Shown here: positions 14,219-23,005 of the stretch, piece after piece
Layout: each line of letters opens with the position of its first letter
How positions within the stretch are numbered: the stretch's first letter is position 1
Origin: Cellulomonas sp. APG4
GTDB lineage: Bacteria; Actinomycetota; Actinomycetes; Actinomycetales; Cellulomonadaceae
DNA length: 64,000 nucleotides
NCBI RefSeq assembly: GCF_009996735.1
Contig: NZ_JAACYI010000008.1
Coordinates: 1 to 64,000 of the forward strand
Reading direction: 5' to 3'
Notes under the pieces: model-generated
What the model saw: the letters and a program-made list of their open reading frames with translations, nothing else
What the model was told of the DNA's origin: nothing
Databases searched by the model: none
Program-made: the position numbers and the translations under genes

Positions 14219-17200
14219 ATGGCGACCCCATCGAACCCGCTGCCCACCGACCAGGCGCTCACCCTCGCGCAGAGCTGGCTCGCGACGACCTCACCGTCGG
14301 CGGGCGCCTCGACACCCGCCGAGGACCGCACGACGGCGCGGCTCGCGGCCCTCGTCTCCGACCCCGCGGGGCTCGAGCTGGCCGTGCGGTTCGTCGACCG
14401 TGTCGCGCGCCCGGCCGACGTGCACGTGGCCGCACGTGAGCTGGCGGACCTCGGCTCCGGGGCGCGCCGCGCGACGTTCCTCGGGCCGCTCGACCGCGCG
14501 ATGCTCACGCTCGGCGCGGCGGTCGCACCCGTGCTGCCCGGCGTCGTGGTGCCGGCGGCGAGGGCGCGCCTGCGGCAGCTCGTCGGTCACCTCGTGGTCG
14601 ACGCCGGCGCGGGTCTCGGTCGCCACCTCGCGGCCCAGCGCACCCAGGGGTTCCGGCTCAACCTCAACCTGCTGGGCGAGGCCGTGCTGGGCGAGCGCGA
14701 GGCGCAGGACCGGCTCGCCCGCGTCCAGGCCCTGGTCGAGCGTCCCGACGTCGACCACGTCTCGGTCAAGGTCTCGAGCGTCGCGAGCCAGCTGGTCCCG
14801 TGGGACCTCGACGGCAGCGCCGAGCGCGTGGTGCGCAGGCTCCTGCCCCTGTACCGCAGCGCACGCGACCACGGGACCTTCCTCAACCTCGACATGGAGG
14901 AGTACAAGGACCTCGACCTCACGCTCGAGGTCTTCGAGCGGCTCATGGCCACCGACGAGCTCACGTCCGCCGAGATGGGCGTCGTGCTGCAGGCCTACCT
15001 GCCCGACGCGCACGCGGCCCTCGAGCGCGTGACCGCGGCCGCGACCTCGCGCGTCTCCCGCGGCGGCGCCCGGGTCAAGGTGCGGCTCGTCAAGGGCGCG
15101 AACCTCGCCATGGAGCGCGTCGACGCCCAGCTCCACGGATGGTCCCAGGCCCCCTACCCGACCAAGGCCGACGTCGACGCCGCGTACGTGCGCCTCGTGG
15201 ACCGGGCGCTGCGGCCCGAGGCCACGCACGCGGTGCGGGTGGGCGTCGCGAGCCACAACCTCTTCCACGTCGCGCTCGCGCACCTGCTCGCCGAGGAGCG
15301 CGGGGTGGGCGAGGCGCTCGACGTCGAGATGCTCCAGGGCATGGCTCCCGCGCAGGCGCGCGCGGTGCGCGACACGCGTGCCGAGGCCGGGCACGTGCGC
15401 GGAGTCGTGCTCTACACACCGGTCGTGGCGCGGGCCGACTTCGACGTCGCGATCGCGTACCTCGTGCGCCGGCTCGAGGAGAACGCGACGGGCGAGAACT
15501 TCCTCCACGACCTCTTCTCGGAGGGAGCGGGGCCGTCGTCCGCCCGCCGCGGCGTGGACCGGCAGCGCTCCGCGTTCCTCCGCTCGGTCGAGCGGTCCGC
15601 CGAGGTGGCGACCGAGCCGCGGCGCACCCACCCGCCCGCACGACCCGGCCCCGGGACCACCTCCTTCCAGGCGACGCCGGACACGGATCCCGCGGTCGCG
15701 GACGCGCGCACGTGGGGGGTCGGTCTGCTCGACCGGCACGTCGACGTCCCCGCCCCCGTGGTCGTGCGCAGCACCGCCGACGTCGACGGCGTCGTCGCGC
15801 ACGCCCTGACGTTCGCCCCCACCTGGGCCGGGACGGCGCCGTCGGCCCGGGCGGCGGTGCTGCGCCGCGCGGCCGAGCTGCTCGAGGACGCGCGCGGCGA
15901 CCTGCTCGCGGTCATGGCCCAGGAGGCCGGCAAGACCCTCGCCGAGGCGGACCCCGAGGTGTCGGAGGCCGTCGACTTCGCGCGGTACTACGCGGACCGC
16001 GCAGAGGAGCTCGCCGACGGGCGCGTGCCCGGGGCCGTGTTCCGTCCGCACGGGCTCACCGTCGTCACGCCCCCGTGGAACTTCCCCGTCGCGATCCCCA
16101 CCGGGTCGGTGCTGGCCGCGCTCGCCGCGGGCTCGGTGGTGCTCGCCAAGCCGGCGCCGCAGACCCCGCGCACCGCGGCGGTCGCCTACGAGTGCGTGCG
16201 CCGCGCGCTCGCCGAGCACAACCGACCCGCCGACGTGCTCCAGGTGATCGACAGCCCGGAGGGTGACGTCGGCCGCCACCTGGTGAGCCACCCCGACGTC
16301 GCGCGCGTGGTGCTGACCGGCTCGATCGAGACCGCGCGTCTCTTCGCGTCCTGGCGCCCGGACCTCGACGTCATCGCCGAGACGTCGGGCAAGAACGCCC
16401 TCGTGGTGACGCCCGCCGCCGACGTCGACCTCGCGGTGGCTGACGCGGTGCGCTCGGCGTTCGGCCATGCCGGCCAGAAGTGCTCGGCGGCGTCGTTGCT
16501 CATCCTCGTCGGGAGCGCGGGGCGCTCGGACCGGCTGCGCCGCCAGCTCGCCGACGCGGTCGCCTCGCTGCGCGCGGGCCCCGCGACGGACCCGTCCACC
16601 ACCATGGGGCCGCTCGTCGAGCCCGCCACGGGCAAGCTGCTGCGCGCCCTGACCACCCTCGAGGACGGCGAGGAGTGGCTCGTCCGGCCCCGCCGCCTCG
16701 ACGACGAGGGCCGCCTGTGGACCCCGGGGGTGCGTCACGGGGTCCGGCCCGGCTCGTTCTTCCACCTCACCGAGTGCTTCGGACCGGTGCTCGGCGTGAT
16801 GCGCGTCGAGACGCTCGACGAGGCGATCGCCCTCCAGAACGCGCCCGAGTTCGGCCTCACGGGTGGCCTGCACTCGCTCGACGAGGACGAGATCGCGCAC
16901 TGGCTCGCGCACGTGCAGGTGGGCAACGCCTACGTCAACCGGCACATCACGGGCGCGATCGTCGAGCGCCAGCCCTTCGGCGGGTGGAAGGCCTCCTCGG
17001 TGGGACCGGGTGCCAAGGCCGGCGGCCCCCATTACGTCGCCCAGCTCGGCCGGTGGGCGGACTCCCCCGACGTCCCGACCGACGACGAGGGGTGGCTCGC
17101 CTGGGCGGCCGAGGACGACGCCCGCGTCTGGGCGCGGCTGCGGCGGCCCGAGGACCGCACGGGTCTGGTGGTCGAGGAGAACTCGCTGCGCCACGTGCCG

Positions 17201-17599
17201 GTCGACCACCTCACGCTGCGCGTGGGCGACGGCGCCGCGGACCGCGAGGTGGCGCGCGTGCTGCACGCCGCGCGGGTCGTCGGCGTGCCCGTGACCGAGA
17301 GCACCGCGGCCGACCGGTCGCACGAGGAGTTCGCCGCGGACGTGCGCGACGGACGCGTCTGCGGCCGCGTGCGGGTGGTCGGCGACGCACCGGGCCTGCG
17401 CGAGGCCGCCGCCGGGCAGGTGGACCACGTGACGGTGCTCGACGGCCCGGTGCTCGCCTCGGCCGAGCGCGAGCTCCTCACCCTCGTCCGCGAGCAGGCC
17501 GTGAGCCGCACGAGGCACCGCTACGGGCACGTCGCCCCCGGCGACCACCACCCGGACGGAGGACCTGCGTCCCGCGCGGTGCACCCGATCGGGCGGTAA
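14219..17599 (+). CDS. putA: Bifunctional proline dehydrogenase / L-glutamate gamma-semialdehyde dehydrogenase
   Basis: Oxidises proline to glutamate: an FAD-dependent PRODH barrel (about residues 80-430) followed by an NAD-dependent P5C dehydrogenase (about 490-980). 1126 residues. PRODH marks include VSVKVSSVASQL, FLNLDMEEYKDLDLT and RLVKGANLAMER. P5CDH marks include VTPPWNFPVAIPTGSVLAA, AETSGKNALVV and the nucleophile Cys755 in GHAGQKCSAAS. There is no N-terminal ribbon-helix-helix repressor domain, unlike E. coli PutA, and the C-terminal tail (about residues 1000-1126) looks degenerate. Divergent from pyrR; ATG 14219 lies 115 bases from the pyrR start. Confidence 0.95.
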   Translation: MATPSNPLPTDQALTLAQSWLATTSPSAGASTPAEDRTTARLAALVSDPAGLELAVRFVDRVARPADVHVAARELADLGSGARRATFLGPLDRAMLTLGAAVAPVLPGVVVPAARARLRQLVGHLVVDAGAGLGRHLAAQRTQGFRLNLNLLGEAVLGEREAQDRLARVQALVERPDVDHVSVKVSSVASQLVPWDLDGSAERVVRRLLPLYRSARDHGTFLNLDMEEYKDLDLTLEVFERLMATDELTSAEMGVVLQAYLPDAHAALERVTAAATSRVSRGGARVKVRLVKGANLAMERVDAQLHGWSQAPYPTKADVDAAYVRLVDRALRPEATHAVRVGVASHNLFHVALAHLLAEERGVGEALDVEMLQGMAPAQARAVRDTRAEAGHVRGVVLYTPVVARADFDVAIAYLVRRLEENATGENFLHDLFSEGAGPSSARRGVDRQRSAFLRSVERSAEVATEPRRTHPPARPGPGTTSFQATPDTDPAVADARTWGVGLLDRHVDVPAPVVVRSTADVDGVVAHALTFAPTWAGTAPSARAAVLRRAAELLEDARGDLLAVMAQEAGKTLAEADPEVSEAVDFARYYADRAEELADGRVPGAVFRPHGLTVVTPPWNFPVAIPTGSVLAALAAGSVVLAKPAPQTPRTAAVAYECVRRALAEHNRPADVLQVIDSPEGDVGRHLVSHPDVARVVLTGSIETARLFASWRPDLDVIAETSGKNALVVTPAADVDLAVADAVRSAFGHAGQKCSAASLLILVGSAGRSDRLRRQLADAVASLRAGPATDPSTTMGPLVEPATGKLLRALTTLEDGEEWLVRPRRLDDEGRLWTPGVRHGVRPGSFFHLTECFGPVLGVMRVETLDEAIALQNAPEFGLTGGLHSLDEDEIAHWLAHVQVGNAYVNRHITGAIVERQPFGGWKASSVGPGAKAGGPHYVAQLGRWADSPDVPTDDEGWLAWAAEDDARVWARLRRPEDRTGLVVEENSLRHVPVDHLTLRVGDGAADREVARVLHAARVVGVPVTESTAADRSHEEFAADVRDGRVCGRVRVVGDAPGLREAAAGQVDHVTVLDGPVLASAERELLTLVREQAVSRTRHRYGHVAPGDHHPDGGPASRAVHPIGR

Positions 17600-17645
17600 C
17601 CACGGGCTCGATCGGGCCAAAACGGAGAATTCACGCGAGTCGGAC

Positions 17646-17673
17646 TCAACTCCGCCCGTGTGAGCGTCGATAC
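17646..17673 (+). promoter_or_regulatory. FliA/WhiG-type promoter of the GGDEF-EAL gene
   Basis: TCAA (17646-17649), 16 bases, then GTCGATAC (17666-17673). The same layout recurs before four pil units and one pilin-like gene in this window. Transcription would begin about seven bases downstream, at or next to GTG 17681. Confidence 0.6.
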
Positions 17674-20137
17674 TGCTCACGTGCCCGGAGTCATCCCGAC
17701 CTCCCTGACCCTCGCCCAGTGCCTCGCCGCGGGCGTGGTGCTCGGGCTCTCCGCGATGCACTGGGGGTGGTGGCGCGGCCAGGTGGTGCGCTCCCCCGCC
17801 GCCGGGTGGACGCTCGTGTGGACCCTCGTGCTCGCGGGCGTCGTCCTCGTCAACGGCCTCGTGGGCGTGGCCCCGCTCGGTCCGTGGCACGAGAACCTCC
17901 TGCTGCTGCGCTTCTGCCTGCAGGCCGCCGCGGTCCTCGTGAGCCTGCCCGCCGTGCACGCCTACGCGGGTGGCCCCCGACCCCGCTGGTTCGTGGTCGG
18001 CCTGGGCACCTGGTACGCCGTCGGGCTCGGCCTGTGGCTCGGGACCGACCTGGTCACCGCGCACCGCACCGAGGGTGGTCTACCGGCCTACGGCCCCCTG
18101 TCGACCCTCGTGGACCTCGTGCCGCTCGCCGTGCTCGCCGTCTACGTCGCGCTCGCCGTCCGCGGACGCAGCCTGAGCGGCGTGGGCGCCGTCGTCACCG
18201 TGGCGGGCGCCGTCAGCTCGTCGCTGCTGCTCGCGTCCGCCTTCCCGCCGCCCACGGTCGTGACCGAGGTGATGCGCGGCACCTGGGTGGTCCCGCTCGT
18301 GCTCGGCCTGCAGGTGCTCGGCTCTGCGCGCATCGCGGCCGTCCGCCGCGAGGTGCTGCGCCACACCGCCATGCGTGACGCGCTCGCCGCCGTGGGGAAC
18401 GCCGCGTGGTTCGTCCGCACGCCCGAGGAGATCCTCGAGCGGGGCCGCGACGAGTGCCGACGCGTGCTCGACGACCCCTCGATCGAGGGGAGCCTGCGGC
18501 CGCTCGCCAAGGACCGCTTCGTCACGGAGTTCTTCCGGCCCGACGGCGTGTGGGAGCCCGAGGCGGACCCGGTGGCCGAGGCCTTCCTGCGCGACATGGC
18601 GCGCGTGGTGTCGGGTGCGGCGGAGCGGCAGCGCCTCACCGTGCGTCTGCGCGACGCCGCCTTCACCGACACGCTCACCGGCCTGAGCAACCGGCACGCG
18701 CTCGACCGACGGCTCACGCAGGCGATGGACAAGGCCGCGGTCGAGCGCACCTCGGTGGGCGTGCTCTTCTGCGACCTCGACGGCCTCAAGCACGCCAACG
18801 ACAGGCACGGGCACGAGTGGGGCGACCGCCTGCTGGTCCGCACGGCCGACCACCTGCGTGCCGTGGTCGGCGACCGCGGCATGGTCGCCCGGCACGGCGG
18901 TGACGAGTTCGTCGTGGTGCTCGAGCGGCTCGTGGCCGAGTCGGAGGCCATCGCGCTCGCCCGGCGCATCCGTGACGAGTTCGAGCCGATGCCCCAGGAG
19001 GTCGGCCGACCGACGATCACGGTGGGCGTCGCGGTGTGGCTCCCGCACGAGATCGTGGACCCGGCCTCCGTCATCCGGGCGGCGGACCTCGCGATGCTCG
19101 AGGGCAAGCGCTCCCACGCAGGGGTCAAGGTCTTCGACCGCGTCATGCGTGCCCGCGTCAACGCCGAGGCCGACCTGCGGTCCGCCCTCGAGGCGGGCAT
19201 CAGCGACGGCGACATCGTCGCGCACTTCCAGCCCCTCACCGACGCGCTCACGCTCGAGGTGGTGGGGCTCGAGGTGCTCGCGCGGTGGCGGCGTGACGGG
19301 CGGCTGCGTCAGCCGGCCGAGTGGCTCGCGTTCGCCGAGCAGACGGGACTCATCGTCGACGTCGGCAAGCAGATGTTCCGGGCCGCACGCGAGGGACTCG
19401 ACCGCTTCGAGCTCCCCGTCGCGGTCAACGTCGCCGCGCGGCAGCTCGACGAGCCCGACTTCCTGCGCCACGTCGAGGAGGCCTGGGGCGACGACGCCTG
19501 GGACCGCCTGACCATCGAGGTGACCGAGAGCGCGCTCCTCTACGACGCGACCCACGTGCGGGCGTCCCTGCAGGCGCTCGCGTCACGCGGTGTGCGGATC
19601 GCGATCGACGACTTCGGGACGGGCTACAACTCGCTCTCACGGCTCGGCGAGCTCCCGCTGCACGTCCTCAAGATCGACCGCACGTTCGTCCACGACGTGC
19701 GGACGCCCGAGGGCGCCGCGGTGCTGCGCGCGATCATCGCCCTCGCCGAGGCGCACGGCCTCGAGATCGTGGCCGAGGGCGTCGAGCACGCCGACGAGCT
19801 CACGGCGCTCGTGGAGATGGGCGTCCAGACGGTCCAGGGGCACATGCTCGGCCGACCGGCGGCCGAGCTGCCCGTGCGCGGCGACCGTGCGCACGCCGCG
19901 GCGAGCCACCTCATCGCGCGGCACCTCGCGGCGGTGCACGCCGCGCGGGCGACGACGGCCAGGGGCGACGTGCCGCGTCCGCTCGGGCCCGACGAGCACG
20001 AGCAGACCGACCGACCCACGGGTGAGGTGGGACTCGTGGGCACCGAGCGCGACGCGGCCGGGCTGACCGAGGACGACGAGGCGCTCGTGGCCGCCGAGCT
20101 CCCGGCCGAGCCGGCCTCGGGCGGTGCCGAGGCGTGA
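17660..20137 (+). CDS. Membrane GGDEF-EAL protein (cyclic di-GMP turnover)
   Basis: Up to 825 residues. An N-terminal block of about seven hydrophobic helices (to about residue 235) is followed by a linker, a diguanylate cyclase domain with intact GGDEF at 413-417 (RHGGDEFVVVL), and a phosphodiesterase domain. The EAL motif is present as E538-V-L (VGLEVLARW), and the catalytic EAL residues look complete (VAVNVAARQL, IEVTES, IAIDDFGTGYNSLSRL, VLKIDRTFV, IVAEGVEHADEL). No RxxD inhibitory site precedes GGDEF. The acidic tail is low complexity. The longest start is GTG 17660, but a FliA-like promoter overlaps it, so a leaderless start at GTG 17681 (seven codons shorter) is at least as likely. Substrate class is certain; net direction of activity is not. 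Confidence 0.92.
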   Translation: MSVDTAHVPGVIPTSLTLAQCLAAGVVLGLSAMHWGWWRGQVVRSPAAGWTLVWTLVLAGVVLVNGLVGVAPLGPWHENLLLLRFCLQAAAVLVSLPAVHAYAGGPRPRWFVVGLGTWYAVGLGLWLGTDLVTAHRTEGGLPAYGPLSTLVDLVPLAVLAVYVALAVRGRSLSGVGAVVTVAGAVSSSLLLASAFPPPTVVTEVMRGTWVVPLVLGLQVLGSARIAAVRREVLRHTAMRDALAAVGNAAWFVRTPEEILERGRDECRRVLDDPSIEGSLRPLAKDRFVTEFFRPDGVWEPEADPVAEAFLRDMARVVSGAAERQRLTVRLRDAAFTDTLTGLSNRHALDRRLTQAMDKAAVERTSVGVLFCDLDGLKHANDRHGHEWGDRLLVRTADHLRAVVGDRGMVARHGGDEFVVVLERLVAESEAIALARRIRDEFEPMPQEVGRPTITVGVAVWLPHEIVDPASVIRAADLAMLEGKRSHAGVKVFDRVMRARVNAEADLRSALEAGISDGDIVAHFQPLTDALTLEVVGLEVLARWRRDGRLRQPAEWLAFAEQTGLIVDVGKQMFRAAREGLDRFELPVAVNVAARQLDEPDFLRHVEEAWGDDAWDRLTIEVTESALLYDATHVRASLQALASRGVRIAIDDFGTGYNSLSRLGELPLHVLKIDRTFVHDVRTPEGAAVLRAIIALAEAHGLEIVAEGVEHADELTALVEMGVQTVQGHMLGRPAAELPVRGDRAHAAASHLIARHLAAVHAARATTARGDVPRPLGPDEHEQTDRPTGEVGLVGTERDAAGLTEDDEALVAAELPAEPASGGAEA

Positions 20138-20180
20138 GCCCGCACGCGCGGGGTACAGCCGGAGACTGAGGCCGGGCGGC

Positions 20181-20597
20181 TCAGGCCAGGATCGTCGGCT
20201 TGAGCTCGACCACGCGTCCGAGCAGGCCGTTCACGAAGGCGGGTGAGTCGTCCGTCGACAGGGCACGCACCAGCTCGACGGCCTCGTCGACCGCGACGGC
20301 GTCGGGCACGTCCTCGCTGAAGAGCACCTCCCAGGCGCCGATGCGCAGCGCCGCGCGGTCCACCGCGGGCATGCGCTCGAGCACCCAGCCGTGGGCGTAC
20401 GTCGCCAGCACCTCGTCGATGCGCTCGCGCTGGGCGACCACACCCTCGACGAGGTCCACGGCGTACTGCGGCACCGCCGACTCGGTGCCGGGCTCGGCGA
20501 GACGTGCCCGGAGCACCTCGAGCGGCTCGAGCCCGCGCTGGTCGGCCTCGAAGAGGACGTCGAGCGCCCGCTTGCGGGCCTTGCTGCGTGCGCCCAC
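20181..20597 (-). CDS. nusB: Transcription antitermination factor NusB
   Basis: Partner of NusE (S10) in antitermination on rRNA operons. 138 residues, GTG start. Visible: SKARKRALDVLFEADQRG at the N-terminus, and the C-terminal DAVAVDEAVELVRALSTDDS and FVNGLLGRVV. Three bases separate the efp stop from this start, so the two are cotranscribed. Convergent with the GGDEF-EAL gene across a 43-base gap. Confidence 0.97.
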   Translation of the reverse strand: MGARSKARKRALDVLFEADQRGLEPLEVLRARLAEPGTESAVPQYAVDLVEGVVAQRERIDEVLATYAHGWVLERMPAVDRAALRIGAWEVLFSEDVPDAVAVDEAVELVRALSTDDSPAFVNGLLGRVVELKPTILA

Positions 20598-20600
20598 GTG

Positions 20601-21164
20601 TCAGTCGTTCACTCGGCCGAGGTACGAGCCGTCACGGGTGTCGACCTTGACCCGCGTGCCGGCCTCGAGGAACAGCGGCACCTGGATCTCGGCACCCGTC
20701 TCGAGGGTCGCGGGCTTGGTGCCGCCCGTCGAGCGGTCGCCCTGCAGGCCCGGCTCGGTGTAGGTGATCTCGAGGACCACCGACGGCGGCAGCTCGACGT
20801 AGAGCGGCTCGCCCTCGTGCGTCGCGACCGTGGCCTGCTGGTTCTCGAGGAGGAAGCTCGCCGCGTCGCCCACGGTCGCCTCGGGAACGTGCAGCTGGTC
20901 GTACGTCGAGCTGTCCATGAAGACGAAGTCGGCGCCGTCCTTGTAGAGGTACTGCATGTCGCGCTTGTCGACGTTCGCGGTCTCGACCTTGGTGCCCGCG
21001 TTGAACGTCTTGTCGACGACCTTGCCGGAGAGGACGTTCTTGAGCTTGGTGCGCACGAAGGCGCCGCCCTTGCCGGGCTTGACGTGCTGGAACTCGACGA
21101 CGGTCCACAGCTGACCGTCCAGGTTGAGGACGGTCCCGTTCTTCAGGTCATTGGTGGTGGCCAC
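20601..21164 (-). CDS. efp: Elongation factor P
   Basis: Rescues ribosomes stalled at polyproline. 187 residues with three beta-barrel domains. The tip of domain I reads [16 protein letters not shown]; the lysine in PGKGG is the position modified in some bacteria. ATG 21164. Polyproline stretches are abundant nearby (for example the PilT extension), so EF-P is likely to matter for their translation (inference). Confidence 0.97.
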   Translation of the reverse strand: MATTNDLKNGTVLNLDGQLWTVVEFQHVKPGKGGAFVRTKLKNVLSGKVVDKTFNAGTKVETANVDKRDMQYLYKDGADFVFMDSSTYDQLHVPEATVGDAASFLLENQQATVATHEGEPLYVELPPSVVLEITYTEPGLQGDRSTGGTKPATLETGAEIQVPLFLEAGTRVKVDTRDGSYLGRVND

Positions 21165-21322
21165 GTCGGATCTTCCTGTCGAGCTCGCGGGAGCAGGTCG
21201 GTGGGCTCACGACGGGGGCTGCACGGCCGCGTCGTCGGGCCGGGCCCGGTCCGTACGGCCGCGCACGACGTCCGCCGTCGTGCACACGCCCCGGCCGGCC
21301 GACGGCCGCCAGGGCGGCATCC

Positions 21323-21328
21323 AGTGTA
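21323..21328 (-). promoter_or_regulatory. Possible -10 element of efp-nusB
   Basis: TACACT on the minus strand in the 171-base gap before efp, about 160 bases from the start codon. No clear -35 hexamer. The rest of this gap shows nothing I can assign. Confidence 0.3.
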
Positions 21329-21335
21329 GCGGCGC

Positions 21336-21749
21336 TCAGGCCGCGAGCGTCGCCACGAGCCCGCGCGCCGCGCCGCCCACGAGCACGGCCCACAGCAGGG
21401 ACGCGAACGTGCCGATGACGAAGCGCTCCGAGACGCCCGGATGGCCGCGGAGCTCGGGGAAGCGACCCAGACCCTTGACGGCGATCACGAACGCGAGACC
21501 TGCGGGGTAGCCCACCAGGAGGCACGCGGTCACCGCGAGGCGCTCGAGGACGCCGATCCACGTCCCCCCGCGCAGCACGTCGCGCGCGTGCTCGCCCGTG
21601 GGGCCGTCCCGCTCGCCGTCGTCGCCCGGCTCCCCCGCGTCCGGCGAGCGGGAGGCGGCCCGCAGCACGAGAGCGGTGAGCGGGACGCCGGCGAGGGCCG
21701 ACACCGCGAGAGCGGCGAGCCCCACGAGCACGGCCAGCACGTCGTTCAT
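21336..21749 (-). CDS. Small membrane protein paired with the SatD-like regulator
   Basis: 137 residues, ATG 21749 with GGAGA nearby and overlapping the satD stop (ATGA). Hydrophobic helices at about 4-30 (VLAVLVGLAALAVSALAGVP), 60-85 (a long GVLERLAVTACLLVGYPAGL stretch) and near the C-terminus are separated by an acidic, charged loop. The segment IAVKGLGRFPELR is basic and probably cytoplasmic. I do not recognise a named family, but small membrane proteins often sit beside SatD-family genes. Role unknown. Confidence 0.8.
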   Translation of the reverse strand: MNDVLAVLVGLAALAVSALAGVPLTALVLRAASRSPDAGEPGDDGERDGPTGEHARDVLRGGTWIGVLERLAVTACLLVGYPAGLAFVIAVKGLGRFPELRGHPGVSERFVIGTFASLLWAVLVGGAARGLVATLAA

Positions 21750-22360
21750 CGGTCTCCTTCCGCGAGGAGCCGCGCCGCGACGGGGCGCACGGCGAGCTCC
21801 TCGGACCACAGGGCGGTGCGCAGCCGCTGGCTCACGGCCTGCTCGCTCACGCCGAGGCGCGCGGCCACGTCCTTCTGCCGCAGCTCGCTCCCGGCGAGCA
21901 GGTCGACCACCTCCCAGCCCGCGGGGGTGCGCCGTCCCACCACACCACCCAGGAGGCGCAGCACGGCCTCGGCCTCGGCCGCGGGCACCGCACCCGGTCC
22001 GTCACCCGCGTCGACGGCGAGCGGGACGGCGCTGCCGCGGCCGCGTGCACGCTCGACGGCGGCACGGGCCCGGACGAACACCGGTCCGGTGGCCGCGCGG
22101 CTGGTCGCGGGCAGCGGCAGGTCGGCCGGGCCCACGCCGATCCCGACGCTCCATCCGCCGAGCCGCAGCATCTCGAGCGCGGCCGAGACGACGGTCGACG
22201 GGTCCTCGAGCACGCCCTGCACCTCGTCGCCGACGGTGCGCTCGAAGCCCCGGAGCACGCCGGGCTCGGACGCGAGCACGTCGGCGAGCCGCTCGAGCAG
22301 GCCGGGAACGAGGTCGCCACGGCGCGTGCTCGCGTCCTGGTCGACCGTCATGACGAACAT
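21746..22360 (-). CDS. SatD-like protein with C-terminal helix-turn-helix
   Basis: 204 residues. The N-terminal two thirds looks like the SatD family (MFVMTVDQDAS, FERTVGDEVQGVLEDP, GGWSVGIGVGPADLPLP, GPVFVRARAAVERA), followed by a helix-turn-helix (LRQKDVAARLGVSEQAVSQR, about residues 160-182), so it probably binds DNA. ATG 22360 has no ribosome site and lies six bases after a TACCCT -10, a leaderless arrangement. Its promoter is covered by CTTGAT/ATCAAG inverted repeats, which suggests autoregulation (inference). Trigger and targets are unknown. Confidence 0.8.
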   Translation of the reverse strand: MFVMTVDQDASTRRGDLVPGLLERLADVLASEPGVLRGFERTVGDEVQGVLEDPSTVVSAALEMLRLGGWSVGIGVGPADLPLPATSRAATGPVFVRARAAVERARGRGSAVPLAVDAGDGPGAVPAAEAEAVLRLLGGVVGRRTPAGWEVVDLLAGSELRQKDVAARLGVSEQAVSQRLRTALWSEELAVRPVAARLLAEGDR

Positions 22361-22366
22361 ACCTCA

Positions 22367-22410
22367 AGGGTAGAGGCTTGATCTGGCTATATCAAGGCCT
22401 AGGGCTTGAT
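22367..22410 (-). promoter_or_regulatory. satD promoter with palindromic operator
   Basis: Minus strand: -35 TTGATA (22390-22395), 17 bases, -10 TACCCT (22367-22372), then six bases to ATG. Two overlapping inverted repeats cover it: the near-perfect palindrome ATCAAGGCCTAGGGCTTGAT (22391-22410, 18 of 20 symmetric), which includes the -35, and CTTGAT (22377-22382) with ATCAAG (22391-22396) eight bases apart, inside the spacer. The aroQ stop codon (22392-22394) lies within the palindrome. Confidence 0.65.
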
Positions 22411-22859
22411 GTCCGACGCCCGCGGCGCGCAGCGATCGCCTCGAGCGCGAGGCGGTAGGAGTCGATCCCGAAGCCCGCGACCGTGCCGGTGGCGACCCCG
22501 CCGACCACGCTCAGGTGCCGGAAGGTCTCCCGCGCGGCGGGGTTCGACAGGTGCACCTCGACCAGCAGCCCACCGGGGCCCGTGACCTGCGCAGCGGCGT
22601 CGCGCACCGCGTACGCGTAGTGGGTGAACGCGGCCGGGTTCAGCACGACGTCGGCGCCGGTGTCGACCGCCTCGTGCAGCCATCGCACGAGCTCGCCCTC
22701 GTCGTCCGTCTGGCGCACCTCGGCCTCGAGGCCGAGGCCGGACGCCCAGCCCTCGACCCGCGCGCACAGGTCCTCGTGCGTCGCCGAGCCGTAGACCTCC
22801 GGCTCACGCACCCCGAGCCGGCCGAGGTTGGGGCCGTTGAGCACCAGCACACGCGTCAT
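22392..22859 (-). CDS. aroQ: 3-Dehydroquinate dehydratase, type II
   Basis: Third step of the shikimate pathway. 155 residues. Type II marks: [21 protein letters not shown] (the lid Arg and Tyr), [26 protein letters not shown] and [20 protein letters not shown] 22859 lacks a ribosome site; a TAGCCT hexamer ends six bases upstream, so it is probably leaderless. The C-terminal tail beyond about residue 144 (GRRTSSPRP) runs into the satD operator and is likely disordered. It is separated from aroB-aroK-aroC by a small gene on the other strand. Confidence 0.96.
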   Translation of the reverse strand: MTRVLVLNGPNLGRLGVREPEVYGSATHEDLCARVEGWASGLGLEAEVRQTDDEGELVRWLHEAVDTGADVVLNPAAFTHYAYAVRDAAAQVTGPGGLLVEVHLSNPAARETFRHLSVVGGVATGTVAGFGIDSYRLALEAIAARRGRRTSSPRP

Positions 22860-22865
22860 GCGGTC

Positions 22866-22871
22866 AGGCTA
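22866..22871 (-). promoter_or_regulatory. Probable -10 element of aroQ (leaderless)
   Basis: TAGCCT on the minus strand, six bases before ATG 22859, with no Shine-Dalgarno sequence between. The same spacing is seen at satD, rarA and the MBL hydrolase. Confidence 0.5.
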
Positions 22872-22948
22872 GGGGATGGCGGTCGGGGCACGGCGGTCGG
22901 TCCGTCCGGCGCGCCGTCACCCGCGCGGGTGTCCTGTGCGCGGTGTGC

Positions 22949-22976
22949 TCAACACCGCGGGGGGACGTGCCGATGT
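22949..22976 (+). promoter_or_regulatory. FliA/WhiG-type promoter of the small pilin-like gene
   Basis: TCAA (22949-22952), 16 bases, then GCCGATGT (22969-22976). Same layout and spacing as the pilus promoters. It would start RNA near 22983, downstream of ATG 22973, so ATG 23006 becomes the likely start codon of the gene. Confidence 0.65.
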
Positions 22977-23005
22977 ACCGGGCAGGAGCCCGAGAGGACG
23001 TCGTC

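Noticed and set aside
14291-18064. A minus-strand open frame of 1257 codons opposite putA
   Set aside because: Antisense to putA and into the GGDEF-EAL gene; composition is a shadow of GC-rich codons with no motif.
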